64,000 nucleotides of DNA from Pisaster brevispinus (GCA_023634235.1 JAMKCF010000001.1:4467140-4531139), one strand, 5' to 3'; shown: positions 11,160-22,385, counted from the stretch's first letter. Translations and numbers: made by a program. Notes: a model not told the origin generated them from the letters alone.

Positions 11160-12004
11160 CCTACTATACTGGTAGGTACTAACTGTACAGATTTCAGCCT
11201 CAAAGGAACAGGAGGGGAAAGGAAAAGAAAAACAACGAAACTTCTACAGAAAATATGTATTTAGTTCTGACTTACTACGACAACAATAATTATGTATTGT
11301 GTTTCATTTCTCTTCCCATTTTGTTCACATCATATTTCATAATCAAATGTATGAAACGCCGACAATAATTGGGTTAAAATTTCTGAATATTTTGGACAAA
11401 ACTTGTACGATCATTATGATGTGTTTGCAAATTAGGTACTGAGCAACAACTTAATTGGCTTCACGGCTTCCACTACAAGCCCGAGCCAAAACACCGTCTG
11501 CAGAGAGTCGCGGATGGGTTTCGACTTATTAAAATAAGAAACTAATAATTAATGGGAACGTTATTGTATACAGAGAGTTACGGTACAATGTGTACCTTGT
11601 AACAAAAGGACAACGTTGGTCATTGTCAAATATCACTGTGTGACATTACTTATACATGGCATTACAAACCCTGTGAAAGTTTAAGCTCAATCGGTCATCG
11701 AAGTCACAAACGAATTTGGAAAAAACTGCTTTCAAACAATATGTTTTGGACTATTGTGAGATCAACACTTATTGTTGTTTTACTTATATCTCAAATACTG
11801 TTGAATTTCAAGGGATGTTTTTTATCATGTTTATTTTTTTTTGTATGTCATGGAGGCATTTCCTTCCTCAATGGTTATGTGCAAAATGTGAACCTAATAA
11901 ATTTTTATTACAAATTGTGTATTTTCAGTCTTGCCAATGTTGTGGACACCCTTTAAAACACGTACGTTTCTGTATCTCCGAAAAGGCCAGCGTTATTTTC
12001 AAAG
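11160..12004. other. 3' flank/UTR region of the LRR-Ig gene (duplicated at 15230-16012)
   Basis: It contains no gene of its own. It matches the segment at about 15230-16012 along its length (shared words 'cagcctcaaaggaa', 'atgtatttag.tctgactta', 'gtgtgacattac', 'cacgtacgt/tcatacac' near the stop), so it is the 3' side of the tandem duplicated unit. On the minus strand it carries the UTR and candidate poly(A) signal of the LRR-Ig gene. Confidence 0.6.
11904..11909 (-). terminator. Candidate polyadenylation signal AATAAA for the LRR-Ig gene
   Basis: AATAAA on the minus strand about 95 nt past the stop codon of the LRR-Ig ORF. It is the nearest canonical hexamer; transcript evidence is absent. 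Confidence 0.45.
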
Positions 12005-14302
12005 CTACGGGACAGACACAGTTTCATACACTTCTCCATCTCCCTCGTCCTCTCCGTTGCCTCCACTAGGATTCTCATAGGTCGGAGCATAGGTCTGAGA
12101 TGGTTGGCGTTGCCCTGAAGCAGGACTATCTGCGTATCTACGTGTGGTCTGCTGTTCACTCGGTACCTCGTAGTCTTCGTCCTGAGCTTTGTTCACATGT
12201 ACTCTCTCCGAGTCAGTGGTGGGGACTTTACGGAAGCCAACTTTTAGATCGGAGGTTTTAGTTGCAGATGTGGAGTTGGCTGCTTGGCTGTGTTGTTTCT
12301 TGCGATGGCGACGGAGAAATATGAAACCAGCAATGACAGCAACCGTTATTATGATGGTGATGAACATTGTGGGAAGAACCGAAGAAGCCAGCGAGTGTGG
12401 CTGTACAGCGTCAGATATAGAGCTTGTCACTGTAAGGTTTACCACAGCTCTACTCATTTCACCCAAGACGTTCCGAGCAAGACATGTGTACATCCCGTAG
12501 TCGTGTTTCTCCACTGGTGTGATATGTAGAATTTTTCCTTGAAGAATAGCGAATCTTCCTTGCCAGTCATGGGCTATCTTTGTGTCGTTTGGTGAGAGCC
12601 ATGTTACGGTCGGGGCAGGAATACCGGTAGCTGTACATGTAAGAGTCACAGATTGTCCAGCCAGGGCTGTCAGATACTGCTTGTCCACCATCGCCATCGG
12701 TGGTTGACATGCGAAGTCATGAATGTCCAAGTCTGTTACCACCGACCCATAGTGATGTGTTGGTCCTTCACATCGAGGCTCATCGTACGGTGGATTGTTG
12801 CGCAGCCAGTCTCGCAGACCCGTGAGCCTGCAGTCACACTGCAGAGGATTGCCTTCTAGCTCGAGTTTGGATAATGCTCTATTTTTTCCAGATAGCGAAT
12901 CACTGGGCACGACTTGGATCAGATTATAACTCATATCCAGTATTTGAAGGTTGTTACAGAAGCCCAAGACAGTTATTGCGTCGTGAATGAGATTGTGAGC
13001 CAATGAGATATTTTGTAGGTTTGTAAGATTAAGGTTACAGTCCTGCAGGTCAACAAGCTGAAGCCCATTTCGGGATAAGTCCAAGGTAAGAATTTGAGGC
13101 ATCTGTTGAAACATCTCTGAGTTGACGCTAGCGAGTTGATTCCCTGCAAGGTATAGACGCTCCAATGACACCAGACCCATGAAATAATCAGGATGTAACA
13201 CGGTTAGTCGGTTGTTGGTGATGGAGAGCTCAACTAAGTTAGACTGGTTGAAAAATACTCCTCCAAACAAAGACGTCAGGGCATTGTCGTCGAGATACAG
13301 TGACTGTAGCATGGAGAGTTGACTCAGTGCAGTGGGTGAGATGAACAAGAGACGATTATTGGCTACACGCAGTTCAGTCAGATCGAAAAATCCTGATAGA
13401 GTTGTTGATGACAGGTTTGCTAGCAGGTTCGTATCGGCGTTTAAGAACTCCAGACCTTCGGCCCAATGTGGCTGAATCAAGGAATCGAATGAGTTGTTGC
13501 TTATGTTCATTCTCGTCATCGCGTTTCTGTACTGACTTATGTAGAATCTATTCCAGTTTTGTAATCCATTACTGCCTACGTTAAATGTGTCTGGAGTTTC
13601 GTCAATACTTACCGACTGTAGTCGGTTGTGATTAAGTGAAATTATATCGAAGCTGGGGTGTGGGTCGAGGAAACCTATACTTAGATGTCGTATTTGATTG
13701 TGATCTAAAAGAAGTAAAATGTCTTCGTTACTACGATCAAATAGATAAAGACTTACGTAAGTCAGTCGGTTGAACTGTATGCTGACGACACTAGCTGACG
13801 GAAATTGTCCGCCAAAAATACCGATTAAATTAAAATCGGCCGAGAACTGCTGCAATGTCCTGCAGTCTGGAATATCAGATAAATGTGTAATGGAGTTATA
13901 GTCAACTGAGAGCTCAGTGAGAGAGCTGAGCTGACAAGTATAGGGCAAGCCAAAAATGACGTTGTGCTTAACAGACAACTTCTGCAGGCTCTCTAGCTCA
14001 TTGGATCCCAGAAGTGACGTCACATCAGATATGTTATTGTAGTCAAGGTACAATTCAGCAAGCCTGGAGAATGTTCCATTAAAATCGTCTGGTGACAGCT
14101 CTGATATGTTGTTGTGGGTTAGATCCATGATGAGGGCGTTTGGGTAGTTGACGGGGATGCAGTCAAGATTGAGTGAGGAGCAGTCAGCCTTTGCAGTCAC
14201 GTAGTCGTAAACACACTGCGCATGACTGCAGGTTGATGACTGAGAGATGCAGATACAAGCACCAAGACAACAAAGAAATATTGCCAATCCAGTGGATCCC
14301 AT
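12005..14302 (-). CDS. Single-exon LRR-Ig transmembrane receptor with tyrosine-rich tail
   Basis: A 765-residue type I membrane protein. Residues 1-22 form a signal peptide. A short Cys-containing N-cap (C25-C48) precedes about 16 leucine-rich repeats (roughly 55-485). An LRR C-cap follows (NPLQCDC at 485-491, with C511 and C532), then one I-set-like Ig domain (about 536-626: C556, W568, YTC at 605-607), a transmembrane helix (about 643-663) with a basic stop-transfer RRHRKK, and a cytoplasmic tail of about 100 residues with tyrosines at 711 (DYEVP), 723, 738, 742 (YENP) and 759 (YETV). The tail resembles SH2/PTB docking sites, so a signalling or adhesion role at the cell surface is likely. 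The domain order matches the LRIG/LINGO/AMIGO/LRRN group; I cannot name an orthologue. The coding region has no intron, but 'tattcctttag' lies 6 nt before the ATG, so a 5'UTR intron is plausible. Confidence 0.92.
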   Translation of the reverse strand: MGSTGLAIFLCCLGACICISQSSTCSHAQCVYDYVTAKADCSSLNLDCIPVNYPNALIMDLTHNNISELSPDDFNGTFSRLAELYLDYNNISDVTSLLGSNELESLQKLSVKHNVIFGLPYTCQLSSLTELSVDYNSITHLSDIPDCRTLQQFSADFNLIGIFGGQFPSASVVSIQFNRLTYVSLYLFDRSNEDILLLLDHNQIRHLSIGFLDPHPSFDIISLNHNRLQSVSIDETPDTFNVGSNGLQNWNRFYISQYRNAMTRMNISNNSFDSLIQPHWAEGLEFLNADTNLLANLSSTTLSGFFDLTELRVANNRLLFISPTALSQLSMLQSLYLDDNALTSLFGGVFFNQSNLVELSITNNRLTVLHPDYFMGLVSLERLYLAGNQLASVNSEMFQQMPQILTLDLSRNGLQLVDLQDCNLNLTNLQNISLAHNLIHDAITVLGFCNNLQILDMSYNLIQVVPSDSLSGKNRALSKLELEGNPLQCDCRLTGLRDWLRNNPPYDEPRCEGPTHHYGSVVTDLDIHDFACQPPMAMVDKQYLTALAGQSVTLTCTATGIPAPTVTWLSPNDTKIAHDWQGRFAILQGKILHITPVEKHDYGMYTCLARNVLGEMSRAVVNLTVTSSISDAVQPHSLASSVLPTMFITIIITVAVIAGFIFLRRHRKKQHSQAANSTSATKTSDLKVGFRKVPTTDSERVHVNKAQDEDYEVPSEQQTTRRYADSPASGQRQPSQTYAPTYENPSGGNGEDEGDGEVYETVSVP

Positions 14303-14318
14303 TGTTTCCTAAAGGAAT
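14303..14318 (-). promoter_or_regulatory. Possible 3' splice site in the 5' UTR of the LRR-Ig gene
   Basis: Minus strand reads TCATATTCCTTTAG, then GAAACA, then the ATG. A pyrimidine-rich tract ending in AG this close to the start suggests a coding exon joined to an upstream non-coding exon. Not proven; transcription could also start nearby. Confidence 0.35.
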
Positions 14319-14419
14319 ATGACAGTTCAACAAACACTCCCGTCAGCGACAAAAGTGTCTCTGTGTTTTCGTACACAAACGTATATGGAGTGAACATTAT
14401 AGACAAATACCATTGTTTA

Positions 14420-15170
14420 TTGGGGTATGGTATGTTTCTACACTTTTAGTTATTAAAATTATGCATCTACCCTGGCTTAATTCCTAAAAAGTATTAATGC
14501 GATTGAGATAGATCTGGTTGAACAACCTTCAATACACTGTATATGAAAAAGTCCCACCCCATTACCTGCCCCCCCCCCCCAAATGAAAAATGTATGGCTG
14601 CGCAAGACTGCCCCTTCCTTCAACTTCCAGTCTAACTCATCAATCTATTTCTTGGTTGTAGGCACAGTTGCACTCTCACATCAGTACATATTTACTCCAG
14701 AACAGTAATTTTTAACGAATAATACAAAATTGTACATACCTATGGAGTTATCGTTGCCAACAAGATGAACAATACGGAGAAAATGTTTCAGAATGGAGGT
14801 TACTTTCACCAACTAACTTCCTCATGTGATCAATGTACCAGGAAGTACAATTAAATTGTTTCATTAATTCTAAGGACCACCATAATTGCCATGAAAAAAA
14901 AAAAGCTTTACGAATCGGACTTCCGGGTCAAAAAAAAATAATCTAAAGCTAGACATCCTGGTGTTCACAGTCATGTGTTATGAGATTTATTTATACGTGA
15001 TTGATAAAACAACGAGTTAAATTGTACATCCCTGTATGTGGACTTTCCGCCACTTATCCAAATGTTTATATAGCATTCTGTGGCCCCATACTTTCTGCCC
15101 ATCATATTTCCAGGGCTTTCCCTTCACGTCATAACCACTCCAGGTCAATTCTGACCCAGATGGTATGAGA
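14420..15170. other. 5' flank of the LRR-Ig gene (duplicated at 16240-16530)
   Basis: No gene seen. A C-run lies near 14570. From about 14860 the sequence matches 16240-16530 ('ttctaaggaccaccataa', 'tagacatcctg', 'gagatttattta', 'gcattctgtggcccc', 'tttcccttcacgtcataac'), marking the 5' side of the duplicated unit. Confidence 0.6.
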
Positions 15171-15229
15171 GTGTAAAAGTTAGCGGCCCATATTTAAATG
15201 CTATAATATTAGGTATATTTTGAAAAAAA

Positions 15230-16530
15230 CATGTGTATATACAATCCTGGTTGGTACTTATAGCATCCAGCCTCAAAGGAAGAAGGAAAGAAAAACACAG
15301 TTAAAACAAAACCCGGAAAAAAGGAAATGTGTATTTAGCTCTGACTTACCACGGCAAAGTATTTATGTATTATTACATCATTGATTTTATAATTTGTTTC
15401 ATCTCATTTCTTAATCAAAAAAATGTGCCATACGCCGATAAAAACAGGGCTATATTTTCTGAAAATTTCGGTCAAAACTTGAACGCCTATAAATTAGTTT
15501 GCAAACAATGTACCGCGCAACAAGTCTGGCCTCCTGGCTTCCACTACAAGCCCACACCAAACACCCTGCCTGGGTGCCAATTTATTAAAATTAGAAACTA
15601 ATAATTAGTGGGAGAGTTACTGTACAAAAAGAGTTACGGTATTGTGCATACCTTAAGCACAAGGACAACATTGGTCATTATCAAGGACCAGTACCCACAC
15701 TGTGTGACCTTACACACATGACATTACAAACCTGTGCATGTTTTGAGCTCAATTGGTCATCGGAGTTACACACAAATTGTTTAAAACTGTTTTCAAACAA
15801 TTGGGGTTGGACTATTTAGCGAGATCAAAACTAATTGTTTTACTAACTTCTCAACTACTGTTGAGTTTCAAGCAAAACATTCCATGTGAAGTTTTCCACC
15901 ATGGCCATCTTTATACGATTTTTGTCCGTTATGTACAAATCTGTGAGCATTTCTATTTTCAATCTTACCAATGTACTGCACAATGTGTAAAAAGGCAGCA
16001 TAATTTTCCAACCTATTGGGCAGTCACAGTTTCATACACTTCTCCATCTCCCTTGTCCTCTCCGTTGCCTCCACTAGGATTCTCATAGGTCGGAGCACAG
16101 GTCTGAGATGGTTGGCGTCGCCCTGAAGCAGGACTATTCGCGTATCTACGTGCGGTCTGCTGTTCACTCGGAACCTCATAGTTTTCGTCCTGAGCTTTGT
16201 CCACCTCTCCGAGTCAGTGGTGGGGCCTTTGATGTTTAAGAAAATTGTCTTGCCAATTCTAAGGAGCACCATAAATGCCATTAACCAAACTTCTTTACCA
16301 ATCGGCTTCCCGTAACATTCGAGGTCAAATAAAATGCTTCTAAAGTTAGACATTCTGTTGTTTGCAGTCACGGGTTATGAAATTTATTTACGAATGATTG
16401 ATATAATAACGAATTCAATTGTACATTCCTGTGGACTTCCCCCACTTATCCATCAGGTTATATTTTAGCATTCTGTGGCCCCCGTACATTCTGCCCCACC
16501 ATTTTCCAGGTGGCATTCCCTTCATGTCAT
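15230..16530 (-). repeat. Diverged tandem duplicate of the LRR-Ig locus with the gene body deleted
   Basis: The segment lines up in order with 11160-12200 (3' flank plus tail coding region), then jumps directly to the equivalent of 14860-15170 (5' flank). About 2.6 kb is missing between, covering the signal peptide, all LRRs, the Ig domain and the transmembrane helix. Because both flanks are retained in the same order, the simplest history is tandem duplication followed by internal deletion. The jump occurs near 16230. Confidence 0.8.
16013..16220 (-). pseudogene. Residual cytoplasmic-tail fragment of the duplicated LRR-Ig receptor
   Basis: About 63 codons match the last 62 residues of the neighbouring receptor closely, with the ENYEVPSE, TYENPS and VYETV motifs retained. 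One tail tyrosine is changed (QTYAP to QTCAP). Upstream of the TTDSER equivalent, a deletion of about 7 nt shifts the frame, and no domain upstream remains. It has no signal peptide or membrane anchor, so it is almost certainly a pseudogene, although the tail reading frame itself is still open. Confidence 0.8.
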
Positions 16531-17519
16531 AACAGCTTACCTATAGTTATTGGTGCATTGATATTATTCAAATATGAACACAATCTCCATAATGGTAGGA
16601 TGACTCAACTGAAGGGTGTGGTTCAACATCAAGGCCTTCATTTGATTTTGAATGTCCGTGAATAACAGCACCCAACCTCTGTAACACACACACACACTGT
16701 ATAATAAAAAGCTGTTTTGTGTCCAATGTTCGTTCTACAGTGGTACAACCCAAAATGCTCAATTGGTATCGGTTTTGGTTCGTCTGACCGTGGAGGTGTC
16801 TGACGAAACTTGTCTTTTCGGTCTCAAGCGGTAAAATGTATTAATCAATGTTACTACCAAAACGTCTATTCCATTCGAGTTCACTACTTCAATGACTCGA
16901 AATTTTACTGAGATCGGCCTTATTGTTTTCAGTGGAGTAAACCCAAGGAAGTAGTGTGGGGGTAGTCGCCTCCCCCATCCAGGGCTGAATTTGACAGCGG
17001 GCTTTGTGTGGTGAGGTAGTTGTAATGATCCAGAGATGCAGATTGTGCTTTTGGGAAAAACGCAAACAACACAAATTCGCAAGGGGGGAATTTCGGGTTG
17101 ATGGTGACCTATGAGTGGCCTTTGGTGTGCCTGTTTGACGACCATTTCGGAATAAGCATTTGGTCGTAAACATAAAACATATCATTTTACAAAACAATCC
17201 ACAAAACTGATAAGCCTTCTGAACATCCAAGAAGGAAATGACTATTAACTGTATATCTTTGCTTTTTCCTTTTCCCAACAAAAAAATGTGTCCTTTTTTT
17301 GTTTGTCTTGTTCACTAATTAGTTTCCCTTTCTCCCTTTTCCACCATTTATTTACGGTCCTGTGTGTTTCCACCTCTTGTGTTCAAACCACCTCCTGTCT
17401 CTCTTAAAAAAAAAAAATCCGGTTCAAGCATTTTATTTGTAATTAAGTTCGACAAAGAAGCTTTGTTAAAAAAAAAGAAAAAAAGAATTGGCCATTGCCC
17501 CACACTAGCATTGCGGTAT
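16531..17519. other. No gene recognised
   Basis: The longest frames on both strands lack recognisable motifs. A short (ca)n run lies near 16688 and A-runs near 17400-17480. Confidence 0.5.
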
Positions 17520-17537
17520 TGTGATTCGACTGTATTT

Positions 17538-17860
17538 TTTTTGTACAGTTATTCTATAGGTCCCATAGAATCATTCTAGAGGGGGTGCCCGGTTTGGGTG
17601 ACCTAGGTCAAGGTCAGTCTGAGGTCAAAGATCATTTGGTATTATAATGCTGCCTATCAATTTTTCACCAATAGAGGGCCGCTTCTGCATATTATTACAG
17701 CTTATATCATGCAGCTTCTATTTCAGACACTCAGGCAGATCTATGTGGAAAAAGTTGATCCCTTTAGTTTACTGACCTGGAGATGGGACCCCTAAAACAA
17801 GTGTGCAAAGTTCGGTGCTTTAATTAATCCGGCATGTCACAAATTTTTCATAAGAGTGTT
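17538..17860 (+). repeat. Dispersed repeat, copy 1 (second copy 51004-51370)
   Basis: Starts at 'ttgtacagttattctatagg' and shares with the second copy 'tttgggtgacctaggtcaag', 'gtcagtctgaggtcaaag', 'ttctatttcagacactcagg' and 'atgtggaaaaagttgatcc', same orientation. It ends near 'ccggcatgtcac'. No coding potential; probably an unclassified interspersed element. Confidence 0.8.
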
Positions 17861-18174
17861 ACAAGAGCGATTTGTGCTGCAGTTCCCTTCTATAAGAAAA
17901 CTGTAGAATGATACTTCATTATGTCACATAAACAAAAACCCAAAGAGTTGGCTCTTTTGGTCATGCCAAAAAAACCTAAACTTTTACTGACCCATTTTTT
18001 TGCACTCGCCACTTCTAATCGCAAAAAGACCCACACGTAGAATCCCTGTGCACGCAGCTTCCGCAGCCAACTTCGTGACGTCACATGGTGGTATACATCT
18101 TGTGTTGTCATACACAACAGCGTGAAGGAAGCCATTACTTTCCCTTCGCTTAGGCTTGTTTCACGAATTTCACC

Positions 18175-18456
18175 ATGGCTGGAAGTGACAGTTCTTGGAA
18201 GGATTACAGTGTAACAAACAGCAGAGGAAGTCATCGGCGACAGCAGCAGCGACCGTAGTTATTCTGGTAGTGATTCCATCAATTTCAGTTCGCATGAACC
18301 TGCTGCTGACGACGAAGTCGAAGACCAGCAGGACGAGGAAGTCCGTGGTGCAGAACCGTACCGGTTCGAGCCCATCGCTCCGGTAGGCCAAGGCGGCGAA
18401 GATGACGACGAAGAGGAAGCCGATGAGGACCACGATCGTCTTTTAAACACAGACTG
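18175..18456 (+). pseudogene. Exon-like fragment with acidic region and NTDW motif, frameshifted
   Basis: From about 18212 one frame encodes EEVIGDSSSD, SYSGSDS, an acidic linker, PYRFEP and finally RLLNTDW, ending at a good splice donor (ctg|gtgagt). The PYRFEP ... LNTDW arrangement is typical of the first exon of the large invertebrate families related to the P2RX7 cytoplasmic Zn-binding domain, in which a CxCGxC segment follows NTDW. The natural ATG (18175) is one base out of frame with this region, and no downstream Cys-rich exon is visible. I read it as a broken gene fragment; it could also be a captured piece of a transposon. Confidence 0.45.
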
Positions 18457-18797
18457 GTGAGTAGAGGGGAATTCTTATACTTTCTTGGTATGTATTTAGT
18501 GAAGATGGTTCAAATTTTGACTTGATTTCATTTGAAAAACTGACGTAGGCCAACGTAGTTCTAAAACACTAGACTAGTAGAGTCTAGACCCACTTATTGT
18601 ATGTACTGGGGCGCTGTACTTTTTTTTTCTCGAAATTTTGACATCTATGGTCGTACGTAGCCCCAGAAATTGATAGTAGACTCTATTGTTAAACACCAAC
18701 AGTCATCACAGTCACACCAAGCCACAATAAATTCCTCAGAATGAAAAAATAAAAAATAAAAACCCAACAAAATAGCTTTAAAAACCGCCTGCTTGTC

Positions 18798-18856
18798 AGA
18801 CGGGTGCCCTGCCTAAACCATGATGAATTCGCGGTTGTTGAGGCAGGGCACCCGTC
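18798..18856. repeat. Small hairpin, 16-bp perfect arms
   Basis: 'gacgggtgccctgcct' and 'aggcagggcacccgtc' are perfect reverse complements around a loop of about 27 nt. No function assigned. Confidence 0.7.
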
Positions 18857-19085
18857 GATACATGCGAGATATGGATCGTGATGTATTGTTTCTCAGCTCA
18901 TTTTATTGACTAAAAAATCGTCAATTTGGACCACAAAACATGATCGTGAGTACAATTAAATGCCTGATGTTGCATCTTAGACATATCAAGAAGCCAGTAG
19001 GTTGTTTTGAAGCTAATGGGTCTAGTTCTACACTAACTATTGGGTTTGTAATTAATATTCCTTCTCATGATTTCTGTTTTTGTAT

Positions 19086-19261
19086 AGGTGTTCGTGCACG
19101 TATTGCACGAACACCTCTTGTTAGGTGTTTGGCGCATAGCGCGAACACCTATTGTTAATGTTCGGGGTTTTTCCCCGGTGTTCGTGCATTGCAAGCACGA
19201 ACACCTCTTGTTTTTGTTCTGTTTTTTTATAGGTGTTCGTGCAATACGTGCACGAACACCT
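19086..19261. repeat. Cluster of four short palindromes with GGTGTTCG...CGAACACC ends
   Basis: Four hairpins of 28-31 nt at 19086-19116, 19123-19150, 19177-19206 and 19231-19261 all begin 'aggtgtt' or 'ggtgttcg' and end 'cgaacacct'. The loops differ but include complementary 'gtgcacg/cgtgcac' words. Related solitary hairpins occur at 26455-26473 and 28783-28809. They are followed by a pyrimidine tract and repeat units. Confidence 0.85.
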
Positions 19262-19735
19262 GTTTTTTTCCTTTTTTCGTCTCCATCTTCTTCTTTTTCT
19301 TATTCTTCTTTTTCTTCCGAAGAACTCTTCTGTACAGCATAACTCACAATTGAAACTGAATTGTACCTCGAAACTCATCAGATAATTGAACCTAAATATG
19401 AGGACGGCACAGTTTTTATGGCGTCGTGGTGACGTTATAAGGTGTCGAATTACGACGTTTTTAAAAATGAAAAATTACCATTTTCTATTCGCTGTATTTC
19501 ATCGAATTCGAAAGCTATGATGTTCATAATTGGGCATCTGATAGATCAAGACTGGGGCAAATTAAAAAAGTTAACGCCAAAACTTCTGGGTCGTTAACCT
19601 AGGTCGAATTTTGTTTTCGATTTTTATCCTTCAAAAGTGATTTTTTGGCTTATCTACAGCATAACTCAATATTAAAATTGAACTAAACATCAAACTCATC
19701 AGACAATTGAACTTAATCATCAAAACGCCACAAAC
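19262..19735. repeat. Pyrimidine tract and two related units of about 325 bp
   Basis: A C/T-rich tract (19262-19320) is followed by 'cagcataactca', then 'aactcatcaga.aattgaac' at about 19337 and again at about 19660. The order hairpins - pyrimidine tract - repeated unit is mirrored, inverted, at 28809 to 27440. Confidence 0.55.
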
Positions 19736-22380
19736 ATGATGATGTCACGATGATAGAGGACAGTTCACCATAGATCAATAACAAGTAGAATTAATGACAA
19801 AGCAATTTCACTGCAACTATAATATCTTTTATTACTTTAGCATTTTTACTGTACACATACTGCCGTACAATACAATACAATGTGATTTTAATAATTAATA
19901 TCCCATTTAATATATTGGGCACACACACGTACATTTTAACTATTAATATTAGTAGTGGGACTAGTTGTAGTTTTACTAAATAATTACCAGAACAAGGCCA
20001 TTGTAGAATCATTATTAACATAAGTGGTCGATTTAACATAGGTGACCAAACCAGCATGATTGTCACATGCGCGTGTAATATACACATCGGTAGAAAAGAT
20101 ACTGGTTAAAGGTAGATTTCAAGCTATAAGGTTATCGAATTGAAGATGTGGTTTAAACTTTCACTTGGTAACAACAGTTTTAAGAGACGTCCAACAGTTG
20201 TAAGACTAGTCCAAAAGTTTTAAGAGTCCAACAGTTTTAACGATCCAAAAGTTTTAAGAGTTCAACATTTTAAAGAGTCCAACAGTTTTAAACCAACAGT
20301 TTTATGCCATGTCTTTTTATCAGGATCTGAAGTTTGTTTAAATTTTGTAAGCATTATTGATAGGATTACCTCTGAATGTTCTTTGTTGTTGTTGACGATT
20401 TTGTTAAATTTTTAGTTACAAATGCATCGGAAAGGTGAAAAACATAAAAATTGTTATGCTGTTGTTGTTGTCTTTTGCGGGAAGGGATATTAATTAACAA
20501 CGATGCTAAAGTCCAAGGCCACATCAATCATAATTGCATTTCAAAACACAACACAATCCAGATTAGTTTCAAGAAGCCATCTTGTATTTGGAATATTTTT
20601 CTCAATTTGTTAATTGGTGAACAAGAGCGTTCTTTCCTTTTCGGTCAATACATCAAATGAGCCTGTCAACATTGTAGTCAATGCAGTATTACAGAGGTGA
20701 ACATCATCGAATGCGAACAAGTGGTCCAAGGACTTTTAAAACCAAGTTTCATGCTTTTACTATGTTCTTGTGTACCCTTGCCAATGCATTTTCCGTAATG
20801 TGTTAGATGAGTTAACAAGCAAATCATTTAGAATACTCTATTAGAATCACAATAAGTACAAGTTTATACAGTTTTCTATAATTAAGCAATACCATCATAA
20901 AGAGCAGAGTGCTGACAAAAAATACAGCGTTTTAAACCTTTTCTCTAAAAACAACACATAAATATTAAGTAATGCCTAAAATTGTTTTTCCATATCGAAT
21001 CAATTACTTTATGTGAATATTTCAAACACTTAATACAGTCATATCATGTACTAAACATCAACAATTTATTTTGTTCAAGTACTATTCACAATAAACACAA
21101 CATTTACGCTATTTTGTCTTTTAAATTGAAAATAAACTGTTTTTTATCAACGACACGTTTTTACGAAACTACCAAGAACCAGAAAACTGCAAAATGATAA
21201 ATTTTACCTCCTTGCTTTCACCTGACCCCCGGTACTTGAAAGGAAAAACGCAGGCATTACGGGAAAGCTCCATCAAATAATTTTATCTGAGTTTTGGCCA
21301 CAAAAACTAAGAAACTATTCATCCTTTTCACCCATTATGTGTGTTTAAATTTTATTTTTTGGGTCATTAAACTTTGTGGATGATCAGTTAATCTGCCTGG
21401 GGCATTCAGCAGCTATACTGGTTTGTGCATGATCCAATTATGTCCACTGTTTGAAAAAGCAATTACATTGAGATAACAGGTGTGAGCTGTCAGATGAAAA
21501 GGATGTTTCATTTGAGCCTCTTCCTTTAACCCTGCGTGACACCATAAACAAAATCACACTATTTCACCCTGCCTTACTTTTTGAGTAACAGTTTGATTTT
21601 GAGCGTGTAATACATTTTTGTGAAGAAACCAATCACTTAAGATATAGACCCTTTCGACTAAATAAGATCAATTACAGCAAAAATGTATTTTGAGATGAGC
21701 CCACATGTATCTCTTTCTGCTCAATCAACTATTTCTTGGAATAAGACCCTTTGTTTACACAACAAAGCAAGGCTGAGTAATTGCTGTAAAATTCCTATGG
21801 GAATTCCTGGAGAGCTGGTCATTGATGGATTGTGTTAGTGAAAAACAAACCCCTAAGGTAATGAGACATTTGGCATGCTATTTGGCTAGGTGTAGTTGTA
21901 GAACTTGAATTTTTTTAGATTTTTAGAACAAAAATGGCGGAGTATCGACGTTTGTCGTTTGTTATTAATCAAGTACTGTCTCTTTGCTTTCCCAATTGGG
22001 CCTTTTTGGGTGACACCCCGTTGGTTTTGTACAGGAAAGAGGAGTGAAGACATCCTAACTCTGCCAAAACAAAAGGGATCTCTTTTGTTCATTAAAAGTC
22101 AATTGTTTCAATGGGTGGACATCTGCAAAAAAGCCACTGATATGAGACGCGTTTTATGTGAATAAAGAGTCAGTTGAACATTCCAATGCAGGTTTCTACT
22201 ACACAGTTACAGCTAGAAGTGTTAAATAAACATTTAATTTGTCTTATTATGAGAGAGAACATGCTTAACTGCTTACCAACTATTCTAACCTATAGTATCA
22301 CTGCAAAAAACCCCACAAAATAACCCCCAAAACCCAATTGCAATAAAGAAAAACAAATGGTTAAAATAATAATACTAAAT
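19736..22380. other. AT-rich intergenic DNA, no gene seen
   Basis: No conserved frame on either strand. It contains a short tandem repeat at 20169-20303, listed separately. Confidence 0.5.
20169..20303. repeat. Short tandem repeat, unit about 16-20 bp
   Basis: 'aacagttttaagag' and variants ('tccaacagttttaa', 'tccaaaagttttaagag') recur about seven times with irregular spacing. Confidence 0.75.
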
Positions 22381-22385
22381 ATAAA

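Noticed and set aside
16759..17281. Two overlapping minus-strand ORFs of about 130 codons
   Set aside because: No recognisable motif, no conserved composition and no splice context; likely chance frames.
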